Shown one piece after another: positions 1-8,239 of a DNA stretch of 64,000 nt. The DNA comes from Mesorhizobium sp. 113-3-3 (GTDB lineage Bacteria; Pseudomonadota; Alphaproteobacteria; Rhizobiales; Rhizobiaceae), in contig NZ_AP023243.1 of NCBI RefSeq assembly GCF_016756495.1, positions 682,001 through 746,000 of the forward strand, written 5' to 3'. How positions within the stretch are numbered: the first letter of the stretch is position 1; each line of letters opens with the position of its first letter. A program made the translations under genes and the position numbers. The notes below the pieces were generated by a model. It did not search any database, was not told the DNA's origin, and was given only the letters and a program-made list of their open reading frames with translations.

Positions 1-91
1 TGGCTTGGCACGATACTGGCCTCTGTGACGACGCGTGTGCCGTTCGGGGAATGTCATGCGCGCATCGAAGCCCCTATCCGAGAGACCTGTC

Positions 92-274
92 ATGAGTTTC
101 TTCAAGAAAATGTCGCGCCGCACACTCGTGCAGGCGCTGATCGCCCTGCCTGCCATGTCCCTGTTCCGCAAGCTGCCCGAGGCCGACGCGGCCAATGCTG
201 GTCAATCGCGGGCCGACCCGAATGAAATCGTCGAGGTCAATGGCTGGATCCTGAAGCGGAGCGACCTGGCATGA
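92..274 (+). CDS. Small Tat-signal protein, putative partner of GMC oxidoreductase
   Basis: Predicted 60-aa protein that is almost entirely a signal peptide. A twin-arginine motif (SRRTLVQA, about residues 8-15) is followed by a hydrophobic stretch (about 12-24) and a short soluble tail. I chose the ATG at 92 because a purine-rich GAGAG lies 7-8 bases upstream and it places the RR motif near the N-terminus; an ATG at 35 in the same frame is the alternative. The stop overlaps the start of the next gene (ATGA), so the two are probably translationally coupled. In known membrane-bound GMC dehydrogenases a small Tat-bearing subunit carries the signal-less catalytic subunit to the periplasm. This one would be a minimal version of that subunit, which is inference. 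It has no recognisable gluconate-2-dehydrogenase subunit-3 domain and no cytochrome gene follows. Confidence 0.6.
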   Translation: MSFFKKMSRRTLVQALIALPAMSLFRKLPEADAANAGQSRADPNEIVEVNGWILKRSDLA

Positions 275-1710
275 TCTTCGACAGCTATGAGGCGTATCGC
301 GCCGCCAACTTCAAACCGAAGGTATGCATCCTTGGCTCCGGCCCGGCCGGCACCACCATTGCCCGCAAGCTGGGCGCCGCCGGCATCCCGGTCGTGGTGC
401 TGGAGGCCGGCTCGCGCGAGTTCAGCGACGAGTCGCAGGATTTCTACCGAGGCACCACGGTCGGCGATTTCTATTTCGACCTCGACATCACGCGGCTGCG
501 CTATATGGGCGGCAGCTCCAACCACTGGGCTGGCTGGTGCCGGGTGCTCGACAAGCAGGATTTCGAGCCGAAGGCCTGGGCGCCCGACACCGGCTGGCCG
601 ATCCGCCGCGCCAACATCGAGCCCTATCTGCCGGAGGTGCACGATATCCTCGAACTTCCCGACTTCCGGCCCGATGTGCCGATCTCGGACGACATACGCT
701 GGGTGCAGCTGATCAAGAGCCCGGCGGTGCGCTTCGGCGAGAAATTCGCCGACGAGCTCGACAAGAGCCGCAACATCGCCGTCGTGCTCAACACCTATGC
801 CACCGAGCTTGCCGGCGACGGTAAACGGGTGACCGGCGCCAAACTATGGTCCAACGGCCAGGACGCCGGCGCCTTCAGCGCCGACTATTTCATCGTCTGC
901 ACCGGCGGACTGGAGAATTCGCGGCTGCTTCTGTGGTCGAACCAGCGCTCCAACGGCGGCGTGGTGCCGAACGCCACGGCACTTGGCCGCTACTGGATGG
1001 AGCATCCGACCTTCGAGGGCGGCAATGCCATCCTGGCCGACTACGGCGAGTTCGAGGTCGATGCCGTGAACGAGGCCTTCTTCTCGCCGACGCTGGCCGC
1101 GATGGAGCGTCTGCAAATCATGAATTTCGGCATCAGGCTGATCGAGACACCCTATGCCGGCGTCAAGCATGTCATTGCCGACCTCGCCTGCACGGCGCCC
1201 GACATGGCCGAATGGGTCGCCTATCAGCTCAGCCAGAACCTGCGCTGCGCGGCGCAGCTCTATGTCGCCTGGGAACAGGCGCCGCTGGCCTCCAACCAGA
1301 TCGAGCTGTCGAAGACCGATGTCGACCATGCCGGCGTACCGCGCATCGAGCTGCACTGGAAGAAATCGGAACTCGAGCGGCGCACGCTCGTCGAAGGCCT
1401 GAAGCTATTCGGCACGACGCTGATCGAGAAGGATCTCGGCCGCGTCCGTCTTATGGACTGGATCGCCAATGGCGAAGACTATCCGACCAACGAGGAGACC
1501 GCCGGACACCATCACATGGGCGGCACGCGCATGGGCACCGACGTCACCACGAGCGTGGTGGACGCCAACTGCAAGGTGCACGGCATGGACAATCTCTATG
1601 TCGGCGGCTCCTCGGTGTTCTGCACGTCCGGTCAAGCCAACCCGACGACGACGATCACCGCGCTGGCCTGCCGGCTGGGCGACCATCTGAGCAAGGTGGT
1701 CGCTGTCTGA
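271..1710 (+). CDS. GMC family FAD-dependent oxidoreductase
   Basis: A 479-aa glucose-methanol-choline (GMC) family oxidoreductase. The N-terminal dinucleotide-binding motif GSGPAG (residues 22-27) binds FAD. The C-terminal GMC domain contains a His-rich segment (HHHM, 413-416) and the typical SGQANPTTTI ending, with Asn457 in the usual active-site position. Family members oxidise alcohols, sugars or polyols; the substrate here cannot be read from sequence. The protein has no signal peptide of its own, but its start codon overlaps the stop of a small Tat-signal protein, so periplasmic co-export is plausible. The gene is convergent with the FAD monooxygenase that follows, and a GC-rich hairpin separates them. 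Confidence 0.88.
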   Translation: MIFDSYEAYRAANFKPKVCILGSGPAGTTIARKLGAAGIPVVVLEAGSREFSDESQDFYRGTTVGDFYFDLDITRLRYMGGSSNHWAGWCRVLDKQDFEPKAWAPDTGWPIRRANIEPYLPEVHDILELPDFRPDVPISDDIRWVQLIKSPAVRFGEKFADELDKSRNIAVVLNTYATELAGDGKRVTGAKLWSNGQDAGAFSADYFIVCTGGLENSRLLLWSNQRSNGGVVPNATALGRYWMEHPTFEGGNAILADYGEFEVDAVNEAFFSPTLAAMERLQIMNFGIRLIETPYAGVKHVIADLACTAPDMAEWVAYQLSQNLRCAAQLYVAWEQAPLASNQIELSKTDVDHAGVPRIELHWKKSELERRTLVEGLKLFGTTLIEKDLGRVRLMDWIANGEDYPTNEETAGHHHMGGTRMGTDVTTSVVDANCKVHGMDNLYVGGSSVFCTSGQANPTTTITALACRLGDHLSKVVAV

Positions 1711-1724
1711 GCAGCCTGGAACAG

Positions 1725-1745
1725 CCGCGCCCGCGACGGGCGCGG
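1725..1745. terminator. GC-rich hairpin between convergent genes
   Basis: A perfect 9-bp stem, CCGCGCCCG / CGGGCGCGG, with a 3-base loop lies between the stop of the GMC oxidoreductase and the stop of the convergent monooxygenase. It has no T-tract on either side, so it is at best a weak or Rho-assisted bidirectional terminator. Confidence 0.35.
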
Positions 1746-1752
1746 ATGCTCG

Positions 1753-2964
1753 TCAGGTCGATGGTTTTTCGAGCGGCGCCAGGTCGGCGCGGTAGCGCGT
1801 CATGGCGCGGGTCGTGCGCGAACCGAAGCGGATGAAGAACGGCAGCATCAGGTCGCGCAGGAACAAAGCGACGCGGCCTTTCACCTGCTTTTGCGAGCCG
1901 ATCCGCCGGCTGACCTTGACGATATGCTCGACGCGGTCCTGGCGCAGCGCCTGGAAGGCGGCGAAGGCCTGGGCCGGTAGCGGCGTCGCATCCAGGCACG
2001 CGGCCAGCACGACGGCGTCCTCGACGGCCATCGATGCGCCCTGCCCCGAATGCGGCGAGACGGCGTGCGCCGCATCGCCCAGAAGAATCACCCGCCTGGT
2101 GTGCCATTTTGGCAGATGCAGCATGTCGAACACGGGGTAGGTGCGCGGGATTTGCGTGACGGTCTCGACGATCTGACGGATCGTCCGGGGATCGCCGGCA
2201 TGCAGCTGGCGAACTGTTGCCGCCAGATGCAAGGGATCGGGTCTCGCCAGGGCGGCATCCTCGTCCAGCGGGAAGGACGAGAACCATAATACCGGCCCGT
2301 CTTCCGGTTTCATGTAGCCGAAGAAGGCTTTCTTGCCGAACACCATACGCATCAGGCCGCCGGTCGGTTCGACAAAGGGCAGTTCCACCACACCGCCGAC
2401 GCCGGTCAGTCCGGTATAGACAGGATCGGGAGAGGCCGGAAAACAGACGCGGCGGACGCGCGACCAGACACCATCGCAACCTGCCAGCCATGCGGCATCG
2501 ACCGCAACGCCATTGCCGAAGGCAAGGCGCACGCAATCAGGCTGGTCTTCGATCTCGGTGACCGCATGGCCAAAACGGATATCGGCGCCAAGCGCCAGGG
2601 CTTCATCCAGCAGCGCGCCGAGCAGGTCCGAGCGCCGCAGCGTGATGCTTTCGGCGCCCGCTTCGCGCATTGCCTGCCGCTCGTCGAGATGGATGAGCCG
2701 GTGCCCGGCGGCGTTCATGATCTCGAAGCCAAGGGTGCGAATGCCCAGCGCGCTTACGCGTTCGGCGAGCCCGAGCGCGCGCAAGGCATTGATGCCGTTG
2801 GGCGCCAAGGTGAGGAAGACGCCTTCGCTCAAATCTTCGCGCGACCGTGCCTCGAACAGGCAGACGCCAATCCCTTGCCGGCGAAGCATGACGGCAAGGG
2901 CCAGCCCGGCAACGCCGGCGCCAATGATGGCGACCGACAATGCCGAGGGGGTGGTGACGGCCAT
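1753..2964 (-). CDS. FAD-dependent aromatic-ring monooxygenase (UbiH/salicylate-hydroxylase type)
   Basis: A 403-aa flavoprotein monooxygenase. It carries the N-terminal FAD motif GAGVAGLALA within the first 25 residues and the family's second FAD motif GDAAHAVSPHSGQGASMAVE in the C-terminal third, which is typical of class A hydroxylases acting on aromatic or polyketide substrates. The start at 2964 gives MAVTTPSALSVAIIGAG and sits 2 bases after the stop of the upstream 55-aa membrane protein, so the pair is translated together. An in-frame extension to 3063 would overlap that gene and is unlikely. A MarR regulator is transcribed divergently and probably controls this unit. The substrate is unknown. 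Confidence 0.85.
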   Translation of the reverse strand: MAVTTPSALSVAIIGAGVAGLALAVMLRRQGIGVCLFEARSREDLSEGVFLTLAPNGINALRALGLAERVSALGIRTLGFEIMNAAGHRLIHLDERQAMREAGAESITLRRSDLLGALLDEALALGADIRFGHAVTEIEDQPDCVRLAFGNGVAVDAAWLAGCDGVWSRVRRVCFPASPDPVYTGLTGVGGVVELPFVEPTGGLMRMVFGKKAFFGYMKPEDGPVLWFSSFPLDEDAALARPDPLHLAATVRQLHAGDPRTIRQIVETVTQIPRTYPVFDMLHLPKWHTRRVILLGDAAHAVSPHSGQGASMAVEDAVVLAACLDATPLPAQAFAAFQALRQDRVEHIVKVSRRIGSQKQVKGRVALFLRDLMLPFFIRFGSRTTRAMTRYRADLAPLEKPST

Positions 2965-2966
2965 CT

Positions 2967-3134
2967 TCACAGGCCGTAGATGGCGATACGCACGAGCACC
3001 GCGGCCGCGGCCAGCGCCACGAGCAGGATGCCGAGGCCGATGGGAGAACCCCAGCCATACCATTCCATCGCCAGCTTGGCGTATTTGAATTCATCCTCGT
3101 GGGAGAGAGGGGTACGTTGTTGAATCAAGCTCAT
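2967..3134 (-). CDS. 55-aa single-pass membrane microprotein
   Basis: A short open frame on the minus strand: ATG at 3134, stop TGA at 2969-2967, 55 aa. The N-terminal half is hydrophilic (MSLIQQRTPLSHEDEFKYAK). It is followed by one clear transmembrane helix (about residues 31-51: SPIGLGILLVALAAAAVLVR) and a short tail. It begins the unit with the FAD monooxygenase, whose ATG is 2 bases downstream. Because it is short it is easily missed by gene callers. It may anchor or assist the monooxygenase at the membrane, which is inference from coupling only. I recognise no named family. Confidence 0.6.
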   Translation of the reverse strand: MSLIQQRTPLSHEDEFKYAKLAMEWYGWGSPIGLGILLVALAAAAVLVRIAIYGL

Positions 3135-3203
3135 TTTTTCACTCCTTGTCGGCGGCCAGGCCCTTGCCTTGTCGGCGCTGCGGCCGCATATTGCTGCGAT
3201 AGA

Positions 3204-3231
3204 CTAAATGTTAGACGGATTGATAGTTAGA
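3204..3231. promoter_or_regulatory. Candidate MarR operator region
   Basis: Between the divergent MarR and microprotein genes lies a small inverted repeat, CTAA-ATG-TTAG (3204-3214), and a direct repeat GTTAGA at 3210-3215 and 3226-3231, 16 bp apart. The second copy touches the MarR start codon. This AT-rich stretch is the likely autoregulatory site; that assignment is inference. Confidence 0.35.
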
Positions 3232-3728
3232 TGATCGAAATAAATTCGTCAAGCGGATATCGCGACGAAATGACGGCCGCGATCGGCCTTGCCGTGATGC
3301 AATGGCAGGACGCGACGCAGGCCTATGACGAAGCGGTGGCGACGCGGCTCGGGCTGAACATGGCCGAGCGCCATTGCATCGGGCTGCTCTATGGCGGCCC
3401 GCAATCGGCCGGCGCGATCGCGACCGCAACCGGGCTGACGCCGGCCGCGGTGACGGCGCTGATCGACCGGCTGGAGGCGCGCGGCCTGCTGACGCGCACG
3501 CGCAGTCTCGAGGACAGGCGTAAGGTGGTGATCGAAGCGACCGAGGCGACGCGGGAACTGTCGGCGCGCTATTACGGCGCGATCGCCAAGGAGGGCGAGA
3601 AGGTGATCGCCACCTTCAGCGACGCTGAGCTCGCGACCATATCACGCTTCGTCAACGCCGCGCTCGACCTGCAGCGCGCCCAGCTTACGCGGCTGAAGGC
3701 GGAGGGATCGGCCACCCCCGAGCGATAG
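3231..3728 (+). CDS. MarR family transcriptional regulator
   Basis: A 165-aa winged-helix repressor. Helix-turn-helix sequence AIATATGLTPAAVTALIDRL (about 65-84) is followed by the wing with the conserved DRR (SLEDRRKVV, about 94-102) and C-terminal dimerisation helices. It is divergent from the microprotein-monooxygenase unit, the classic arrangement in which a MarR protein represses a detoxifying oxygenase and is released by a small aromatic ligand. Repeats just upstream of its start may be its operator. The effector is unknown. Confidence 0.85.
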   Translation: MIEINSSSGYRDEMTAAIGLAVMQWQDATQAYDEAVATRLGLNMAERHCIGLLYGGPQSAGAIATATGLTPAAVTALIDRLEARGLLTRTRSLEDRRKVVIEATEATRELSARYYGAIAKEGEKVIATFSDAELATISRFVNAALDLQRAQLTRLKAEGSATPER

Positions 3729-3779
3729 CGGCGTCGGGTGTGTTGGCGGCGCTGCTGCGCATGTCGGCAGGAAACGGGA

Positions 3780-4412
3780 CTATTTCGGCTGGACTCCATA
3801 GGCGGCAAGAAACGCCTCCACCGAGGCATCCGCATGCCGTTCCAGCTCGGCCTTGGAGCGCCGGTTGCTTCCCGTGAACATGGCTTCATTCATCGGGATC
3901 CAGAGAAGCATTCCAAAAAGATGGCTGGCCGCCAGATGGGGGTCACTGGTTTGTATCAGTCCCCGATTGGTGAGTTTCTGAAAGCAGGACGCCGCCGAGT
4001 CGAGCATGCGCTCAAAGCCCTTTTCGTACCAACTGCGGCCAAGCTGCGGCATTCGATCCGCATTGGCGATGATCAGGCGCCGCAGCTTCAACAACTCCTC
4101 ATCCATGAGAACGGCTATCAGACGCCGGGCTAGCTGCTGCAAGCCGCCTTCCATGAACTTCGCCTCGGAAAGCAGCGTCGTCACGGACTCGATGATGTCG
4201 TTGACCTGGGTGGCGGTCGACAGAACGACTTCGCCGAACAGGGTCTCCTTGTCGGTGAAATGCTTGTAGACGGTCTGCTTGGAAGCCCCCGCCTTGGTGG
4301 CGATTTCCTCCATGCTGGTCCCGTCATAACCCTTGCTGATGAACGCCGCCGTGGCCGCCTGGATGATTTCACGATCCTTGCGTGCCGATCTGGTCTCACC
4401 GTCGATTTCCAT
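3780..4412 (-). CDS. TetR/AcrR family transcriptional regulator
   Basis: A 210-aa regulator. The N-terminal TetR DNA-binding domain (about 10-60) contains FISKGYDGTSMEEIATKAGA and SKQTVYKHFTDKETLF. The C-terminal domain resembles the AefR/AmeR-type ligand-binding domain (LRRLIIANADRMPQLGRSWYEKG), common in regulators of rhizobial efflux pumps. It is divergent from a VOC protein and separated by about 100 bp carrying two related palindromes, a typical autoregulatory layout. The ligand is unknown. Confidence 0.85.
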   Translation of the reverse strand: MEIDGETRSARKDREIIQAATAAFISKGYDGTSMEEIATKAGASKQTVYKHFTDKETLFGEVVLSTATQVNDIIESVTTLLSEAKFMEGGLQQLARRLIAVLMDEELLKLRRLIIANADRMPQLGRSWYEKGFERMLDSAASCFQKLTNRGLIQTSDPHLAASHLFGMLLWIPMNEAMFTGSNRRSKAELERHADASVEAFLAAYGVQPK

Positions 4413-4428
4413 GGAATCCCCCTGTCCA

Positions 4429-4488
4429 GTACTAGACGGTACCGTTCCCGCATGATAGTCACGACCACAGTACTAGACTGACTAGTAC
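4429..4488. promoter_or_regulatory. Two TetR-type operators
   Basis: A perfect inverted repeat GTACTAG-5 nt-CTAGTAC lies at 4470-4488. A second related site, GTACTAGACGGTAC, lies at 4429-4442. Both share the half-site GTACTAGAC, about 41 bp (four helical turns) apart, between the divergent TetR and VOC genes. The paired spacing suggests cooperative repression of both promoters. Confidence 0.6.
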
Positions 4489-4515
4489 CCGTCAACGAAG
4501 GCAAGGCTTAGACCG

Positions 4516-4920
4516 ATGACCAAGATGATCTTCATAAATCTGCCGGTGCGCGATCTGCAGGCAGCGACCAATTTCTATCTCGCGATCGGGGGCACGCTGA
4601 ACCCGCAGTTCTCGAACGACCAGGCCAGCTCGATCATGTTCTCCGATGCGATCGGAGTGATGTTGCTGACGCACCAGCATTACGGCCAGTTCACAACGCG
4701 CCAGATCGGCGACGCCAGGCGCGACAGCCAGATGCTGATCGCACTCACCGCCGGCAGCAAGGACGAAGTCAATGCCACGATCGAAAAGGGCGTGGCGGCA
4801 GGCGGCCGTGCCGATCCCAACCCCGCGCAGGACCTCGGCTTCATGTTCAACCGCCACATCGAAGACCCTGACGGCTACGTCTGGGAGTTCCTGTGGATGA
4901 ACCCAGCCGCCATGCAATAG
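4516..4920 (+). CDS. VOC family (glyoxalase/dioxygenase-fold) protein
   Basis: A 134-aa single vicinal-oxygen-chelate domain. It opens with MIFINLPVRDLQAATNFYLA and ends with the hallmark DPDGYVWEF near the C-terminus (about 117-125). Such proteins include glyoxalases, antibiotic-binding proteins and PhnB-like proteins of unknown activity; the reaction cannot be assigned. The divergent TetR gene and the two palindromes between them suggest it is the regulated target. Confidence 0.8.
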   Translation: MTKMIFINLPVRDLQAATNFYLAIGGTLNPQFSNDQASSIMFSDAIGVMLLTHQHYGQFTTRQIGDARRDSQMLIALTAGSKDEVNATIEKGVAAGGRADPNPAQDLGFMFNRHIEDPDGYVWEFLWMNPAAMQ

Positions 4921-5108
4921 GCAGAACCAGGGCCTCCAAGGCGCGCCGCATCGAACCCGATTCATGCGACGCGCCGAAACACCGGAACGGATTTGCCGAG
5001 GCACCCCAGTCATAGGCCCCTACACCATTGCCGGGTCGAGCTACGGCTGGCCCTTGCGGCAGGCAGCGCGGCGGACAATCCCCGGATGGGAAAGCGTCAG
5101 CCGGCCGA

Positions 5109-6413
5109 TCACGCCGCAATCGTCTCTTTGGCGGTGGCCTTGCGTTCCCGCCACCAGTCCTGCACCTGCAATTTCCAATAGATGAGTTGCGCGGCCGCAA
5201 GGCCCGCGGTGCCGCCTGCCCAGTTCAGTCCGAAGGGCGCGAACTGCCGGTAGCGATCCGAAACGCCCAGAATGCCTTCGGCGACGACTTTTCCCGCAAT
5301 TGCCGTGGTGTTGAGGCCATGGCCTCCGAAAGCCGTGCAGTACCAGACGCCTTGCTGCAGCTCGCCAATCTGGGGCATCAGATGCCTGGCATATGACATC
5401 AGGCCCGACCAGGCCAATTCGGTCTTGAGGTCGGCAAGCTGCGGGTAGGTGCCAATCATCTCGCGGCGCAATTGCCGTGCCAGCGCGTCGGCGGAAGCGG
5501 CGCGCGTGGTGATGCGGCCGCCCCACAAAAGGCGATCGCCGCCCTCGATACGGCGATAATAGTCACCGGCGCGCCTGTCGTCGCCGACGGCATCGGTGGT
5601 GGCGATGGCTTGGGCGATGAGGCGGGGAGCCGCCTCGGAAACCATCACATAGGTCGCGATAGGCAGGAAGGCGCGGTGGAGCGGGCCGAATACCGGGCCG
5701 GTATAGCCGCCGGTCGCCAGCACGATCCGGGGTGCCCTAAGCGTGCCCTGCCTGGTGCGGAGCATTTTTTGCGACCCCGTCAAGTCGCACTGCACGACCT
5801 CGGCGCTTTCGTGAATCTCGCCGCCAAGCCGCTCGATCTCGTCGGCCAGGCAACGCAGATAGCTGAGCGGATGGATGTGAAAGGCGTTCGGGTCGCGCAG
5901 GCCCTGGTGATAGCGGGCGGATTTCAGCACAGATCGGACGTCTTCTCTGTCGAGATACTGGAGTTCATAATTGTGATCGCGGGCCATCTGCTCGGCATGG
6001 GCCTTCAGCCCATCACCGTCGTCGTAGCGCAAGACGCTGAGCAGGCCCGGACGCGGCATGGCGGCCGAGATTCCGAGCGTCTCTATGGTGTCGCGCACGA
6101 ATTCGACGCCTTCGATCGACAGCCGGTACAAGTCGCGCCCCGCCTTCTCGCCGACGCGAGCGGCGATCTTGTCACCTCCCGTGGCAAAGCCGGGGGTGAC
6201 GAAACCGCCATTGCGGCCGGAAGCGCCGAAACCGATGGACTGCGCTTCCAGCACAGCGACATGCAACCCCGCGCGCGCCAGCTGCAGCGCCGTCGTCAGC
6301 CCGGCCAGTCCGGCGCCTACGACGGCGACGTCACATTGCGCCTCGCCGTGCAGAGGAAGCCTCGTCTTATGATCAACAAGGGTGCGTGCGTAGTAAGTAT
6401 CCGGATAGGCCAT
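5109..6413 (-). CDS. DAO-family FAD oxidoreductase (gamma-glutamylputrescine oxidase-like)
   Basis: A 434-aa D-amino-acid-oxidase-fold protein. Its N-terminal YARTLVDHKTRLPL segment and FAD motif (VVGAGLAGLTTALQLARAG, about 30-48) followed by GFGASGRNGGFVTPG are typical of PuuB/OrdL-like amine oxidases. The C-terminal FGGHGLNTT is the second flavin-contact motif. I prefer the ATG at 6413, which starts the conserved MAYPDTYYART. PuuB oxidises gamma-glutamyl-putrescine in polyamine breakdown; the exact substrate here is unproven. The gene lies alone, downstream of phhA on the same strand with a 260-bp gap that shows no other gene. Confidence 0.78.
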   Translation of the reverse strand: MAYPDTYYARTLVDHKTRLPLHGEAQCDVAVVGAGLAGLTTALQLARAGLHVAVLEAQSIGFGASGRNGGFVTPGFATGGDKIAARVGEKAGRDLYRLSIEGVEFVRDTIETLGISAAMPRPGLLSVLRYDDGDGLKAHAEQMARDHNYELQYLDREDVRSVLKSARYHQGLRDPNAFHIHPLSYLRCLADEIERLGGEIHESAEVVQCDLTGSQKMLRTRQGTLRAPRIVLATGGYTGPVFGPLHRAFLPIATYVMVSEAAPRLIAQAIATTDAVGDDRRAGDYYRRIEGGDRLLWGGRITTRAASADALARQLRREMIGTYPQLADLKTELAWSGLMSYARHLMPQIGELQQGVWYCTAFGGHGLNTTAIAGKVVAEGILGVSDRYRQFAPFGLNWAGGTAGLAAAQLIYWKLQVQDWWRERKATAKETIAA

Positions 6414-6673
6414 CGGCAACTTTTCGGTTCTTTGATGCGGTGAGCATCCGCCAGCTACCCCTGGGCGGCCGGCAATGACCTCACTTGGCATTTTGGTCCC
6501 TGCCGTACCACCTCGTGGTCAGCGCGGCGAGCCTGTCGTGCGCCTTCATTTCGGTGACGATGCCCGCGACCTTCAATGCCTTCGGTCGACCGGAATATCC
6601 AACCCACTACCACGTGAAGTCCCGGCGGCGGCGATCATTCCGCTGCCAGGACGTGGCGTCGCCCTGCAGCCAA

Positions 6674-7510
6674 CTACACCGTCGCCGGATCGAGCGCCGG
6701 CTGGTTCTTGCGGCGCGCGACGATCGCCTCGAAATCAGCGGTCTGGAAAGCGTCGCGCAAGGCGTCGAAGGACGGCAGCACGAAATAGGCGCGCTGGAAC
6801 TTGTCGATCTCGTAGCCGGTGCGCATCACCATTTCCAAGTCGAAAGGCACATGGTGGGCGTCCTTGCTCTCGACGGCGAATTGCAGTTCGGTGAAGGACG
6901 ACATCAGGCCGGCGCCAAAGGCCTTCAGCGGCTGGCCGGCCTCCTGCATCAGGCCGTATTCGGCCGTGTACCAGTAGAGCCGTGTGATCATCTCGTCACC
7001 GCCGAGAGCGATGATGTCGCCGGCCTTCCTGCCATACATCTGCATGAAGTCGGCGAACACCGGCTGCGACAGCACCGGCACGTGGCCGAAGAAATCGTGG
7101 AACATGTCCGGCTCGACGATGTAGTCGAGCTCCTGCCTGGTGCGCAGCCAGTTGGTGACCGGGAAGCGGCGGTTGGCGAGATGGTCGAAGAAGGGGGCGG
7201 CGGGAATGAGGCCCGGCACGGCGACGATCTCCCAGCCGGTCAGCTTGCGCAGCTTGGCGCTGACCTCGTCGAAATCGGGAATGCGGTCGATGAGGCCGAG
7301 TTTTTCGATGCCGTCGAGATAGGAATGATGGGCGAGCTTGCGCGTCAATTTGGTCTGGCGGTCGCACAAAGTGCGCCACACCGCCTGCTCCTCGGCGCTG
7401 TAGTCATAGCCCTGCGCCACGGTGAAATCGGCACGGCAGACCGAATAGTCGCCGCGCAACCCCTGTGCCGCGCAGTCGCGGGCATATTCGGCAACGCTCA
7501 TCGTCGTCAT
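6674..7510 (-). CDS. phhA: Phenylalanine 4-monooxygenase
   Basis: A 278-aa bacterial phenylalanine hydroxylase that converts L-phenylalanine to L-tyrosine with a pterin cofactor, O2 and Fe(II). The catalytic core has the iron-binding motif PDMFHDFFGHVP (His138 and His143) and the third ligand Glu184 in YWYTAEYGL. Length matches the single-domain bacterial enzymes. The start at 7510 is supported by a GAGGAG ribosome-binding site. It is divergent from an Lrp/AsnC regulator that probably responds to aromatic amino acids. No phhB (pterin carbinolamine dehydratase) lies beside it. Confidence 0.95.
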   Translation of the reverse strand: MTTMSVAEYARDCAAQGLRGDYSVCRADFTVAQGYDYSAEEQAVWRTLCDRQTKLTRKLAHHSYLDGIEKLGLIDRIPDFDEVSAKLRKLTGWEIVAVPGLIPAAPFFDHLANRRFPVTNWLRTRQELDYIVEPDMFHDFFGHVPVLSQPVFADFMQMYGRKAGDIIALGGDEMITRLYWYTAEYGLMQEAGQPLKAFGAGLMSSFTELQFAVESKDAHHVPFDLEMVMRTGYEIDKFQRAYFVLPSFDALRDAFQTADFEAIVARRKNQPALDPATV

Positions 7511-7613
7511 GGTTTTTCTCCTCGCAAATCGGCAATGGTAGACGTGCCCCGGAGGCTAACCGGATCTGGCGAGGCAATTCGGTTTTGATGATGGCTCGCC
7601 TGCAATAATCGGG

Positions 7614-7633
7614 ATAATATTCACTCAAATTAT
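7614..7633. promoter_or_regulatory. AT-rich inverted repeat, candidate Lrp site
   Basis: ATAAT-10 nt-ATTAT lies in an AT-rich patch between divergent phhA and the Lrp/AsnC gene, just upstream of the latter's ribosome-binding site. AT-rich imperfect palindromes are typical Lrp-family targets; the assignment is inference. Confidence 0.35.
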
Positions 7634-7650
7634 GCCTCAGAGGAGTGAAA

Positions 7651-8127
7651 ATGCCTCAATTCGACGATTTCGAGATCAAGATGCTCGATGTCTTGCAACG
7701 CGACGGGCGCAAGCCCGTCTCCGAGCTGGCGCAAGAGATCGGCCTGTCGACGACGCCCTGTGCGCGGCGCTTCGAAGCACTGCAGGATGCCGGCATCATC
7801 AAGGGCTTTGCCGCGGTCATCAGCCGCCGCGCGGTCGGCCTGATGGTCGAGGTGTTCATCCAGGTGCGCCTGGTCAGCCACAGCGACGGCTCGCCGGAGA
7901 AGTTCATCGCCGCGGTGCAGCGCATGGATGAGGTGTCGTCGTGCTGGACGATGACCGGCGACCACGACTTCCTGCTGCATGTGATGGTGCCGTCGGTCGA
8001 CGAGCTCAACGCCTTCGTCATGCACCGGCTGATGCGGCTCGACGGCGTGCGCGACGTCCACACGCAGCTCGTGCTCCAGAACATCAAAGGCCCCGGCCAC
8101 GTGCCGCTGGCGCATCTCAGGAAGTAG
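7651..8127 (+). CDS. Lrp/AsnC family regulator, likely controls phhA
   Basis: A 158-aa feast/famine regulator. The N-terminal HTH (PVSELAQEIGLSTTPCARRF, about 20-39) is followed by an RAM/ligand-binding domain (SCWTMTGDHDFLLHVMVPSV and a C-terminal helix). The ATG at 7651 follows an AGGAG 6 bases upstream; a GTG six bases earlier in frame would overlap that site. The divergent phhA suggests control of phenylalanine catabolism, as many alpha-proteobacteria pair Lrp proteins with phhA. Confidence 0.85.
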   Translation: MPQFDDFEIKMLDVLQRDGRKPVSELAQEIGLSTTPCARRFEALQDAGIIKGFAAVISRRAVGLMVEVFIQVRLVSHSDGSPEKFIAAVQRMDEVSSCWTMTGDHDFLLHVMVPSVDELNAFVMHRLMRLDGVRDVHTQLVLQNIKGPGHVPLAHLRK

Positions 8128-8239
8128 CGGCATCTCCAGCACTTCTGCGGAAAAGCTGCACGCAAACTGCTGAAGTGGGCCAATCGGGCGTCCACATCGC
8201 TGGCCAGCATATGCGGACCAACTCGCTCGGAGGTCCGCC

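Noticed and set aside
1..91. End of an upstream gene at the left window edge
   Set aside because: All three plus frames are open for a short distance but none shows a recognisable C-terminus, so no feature is called.
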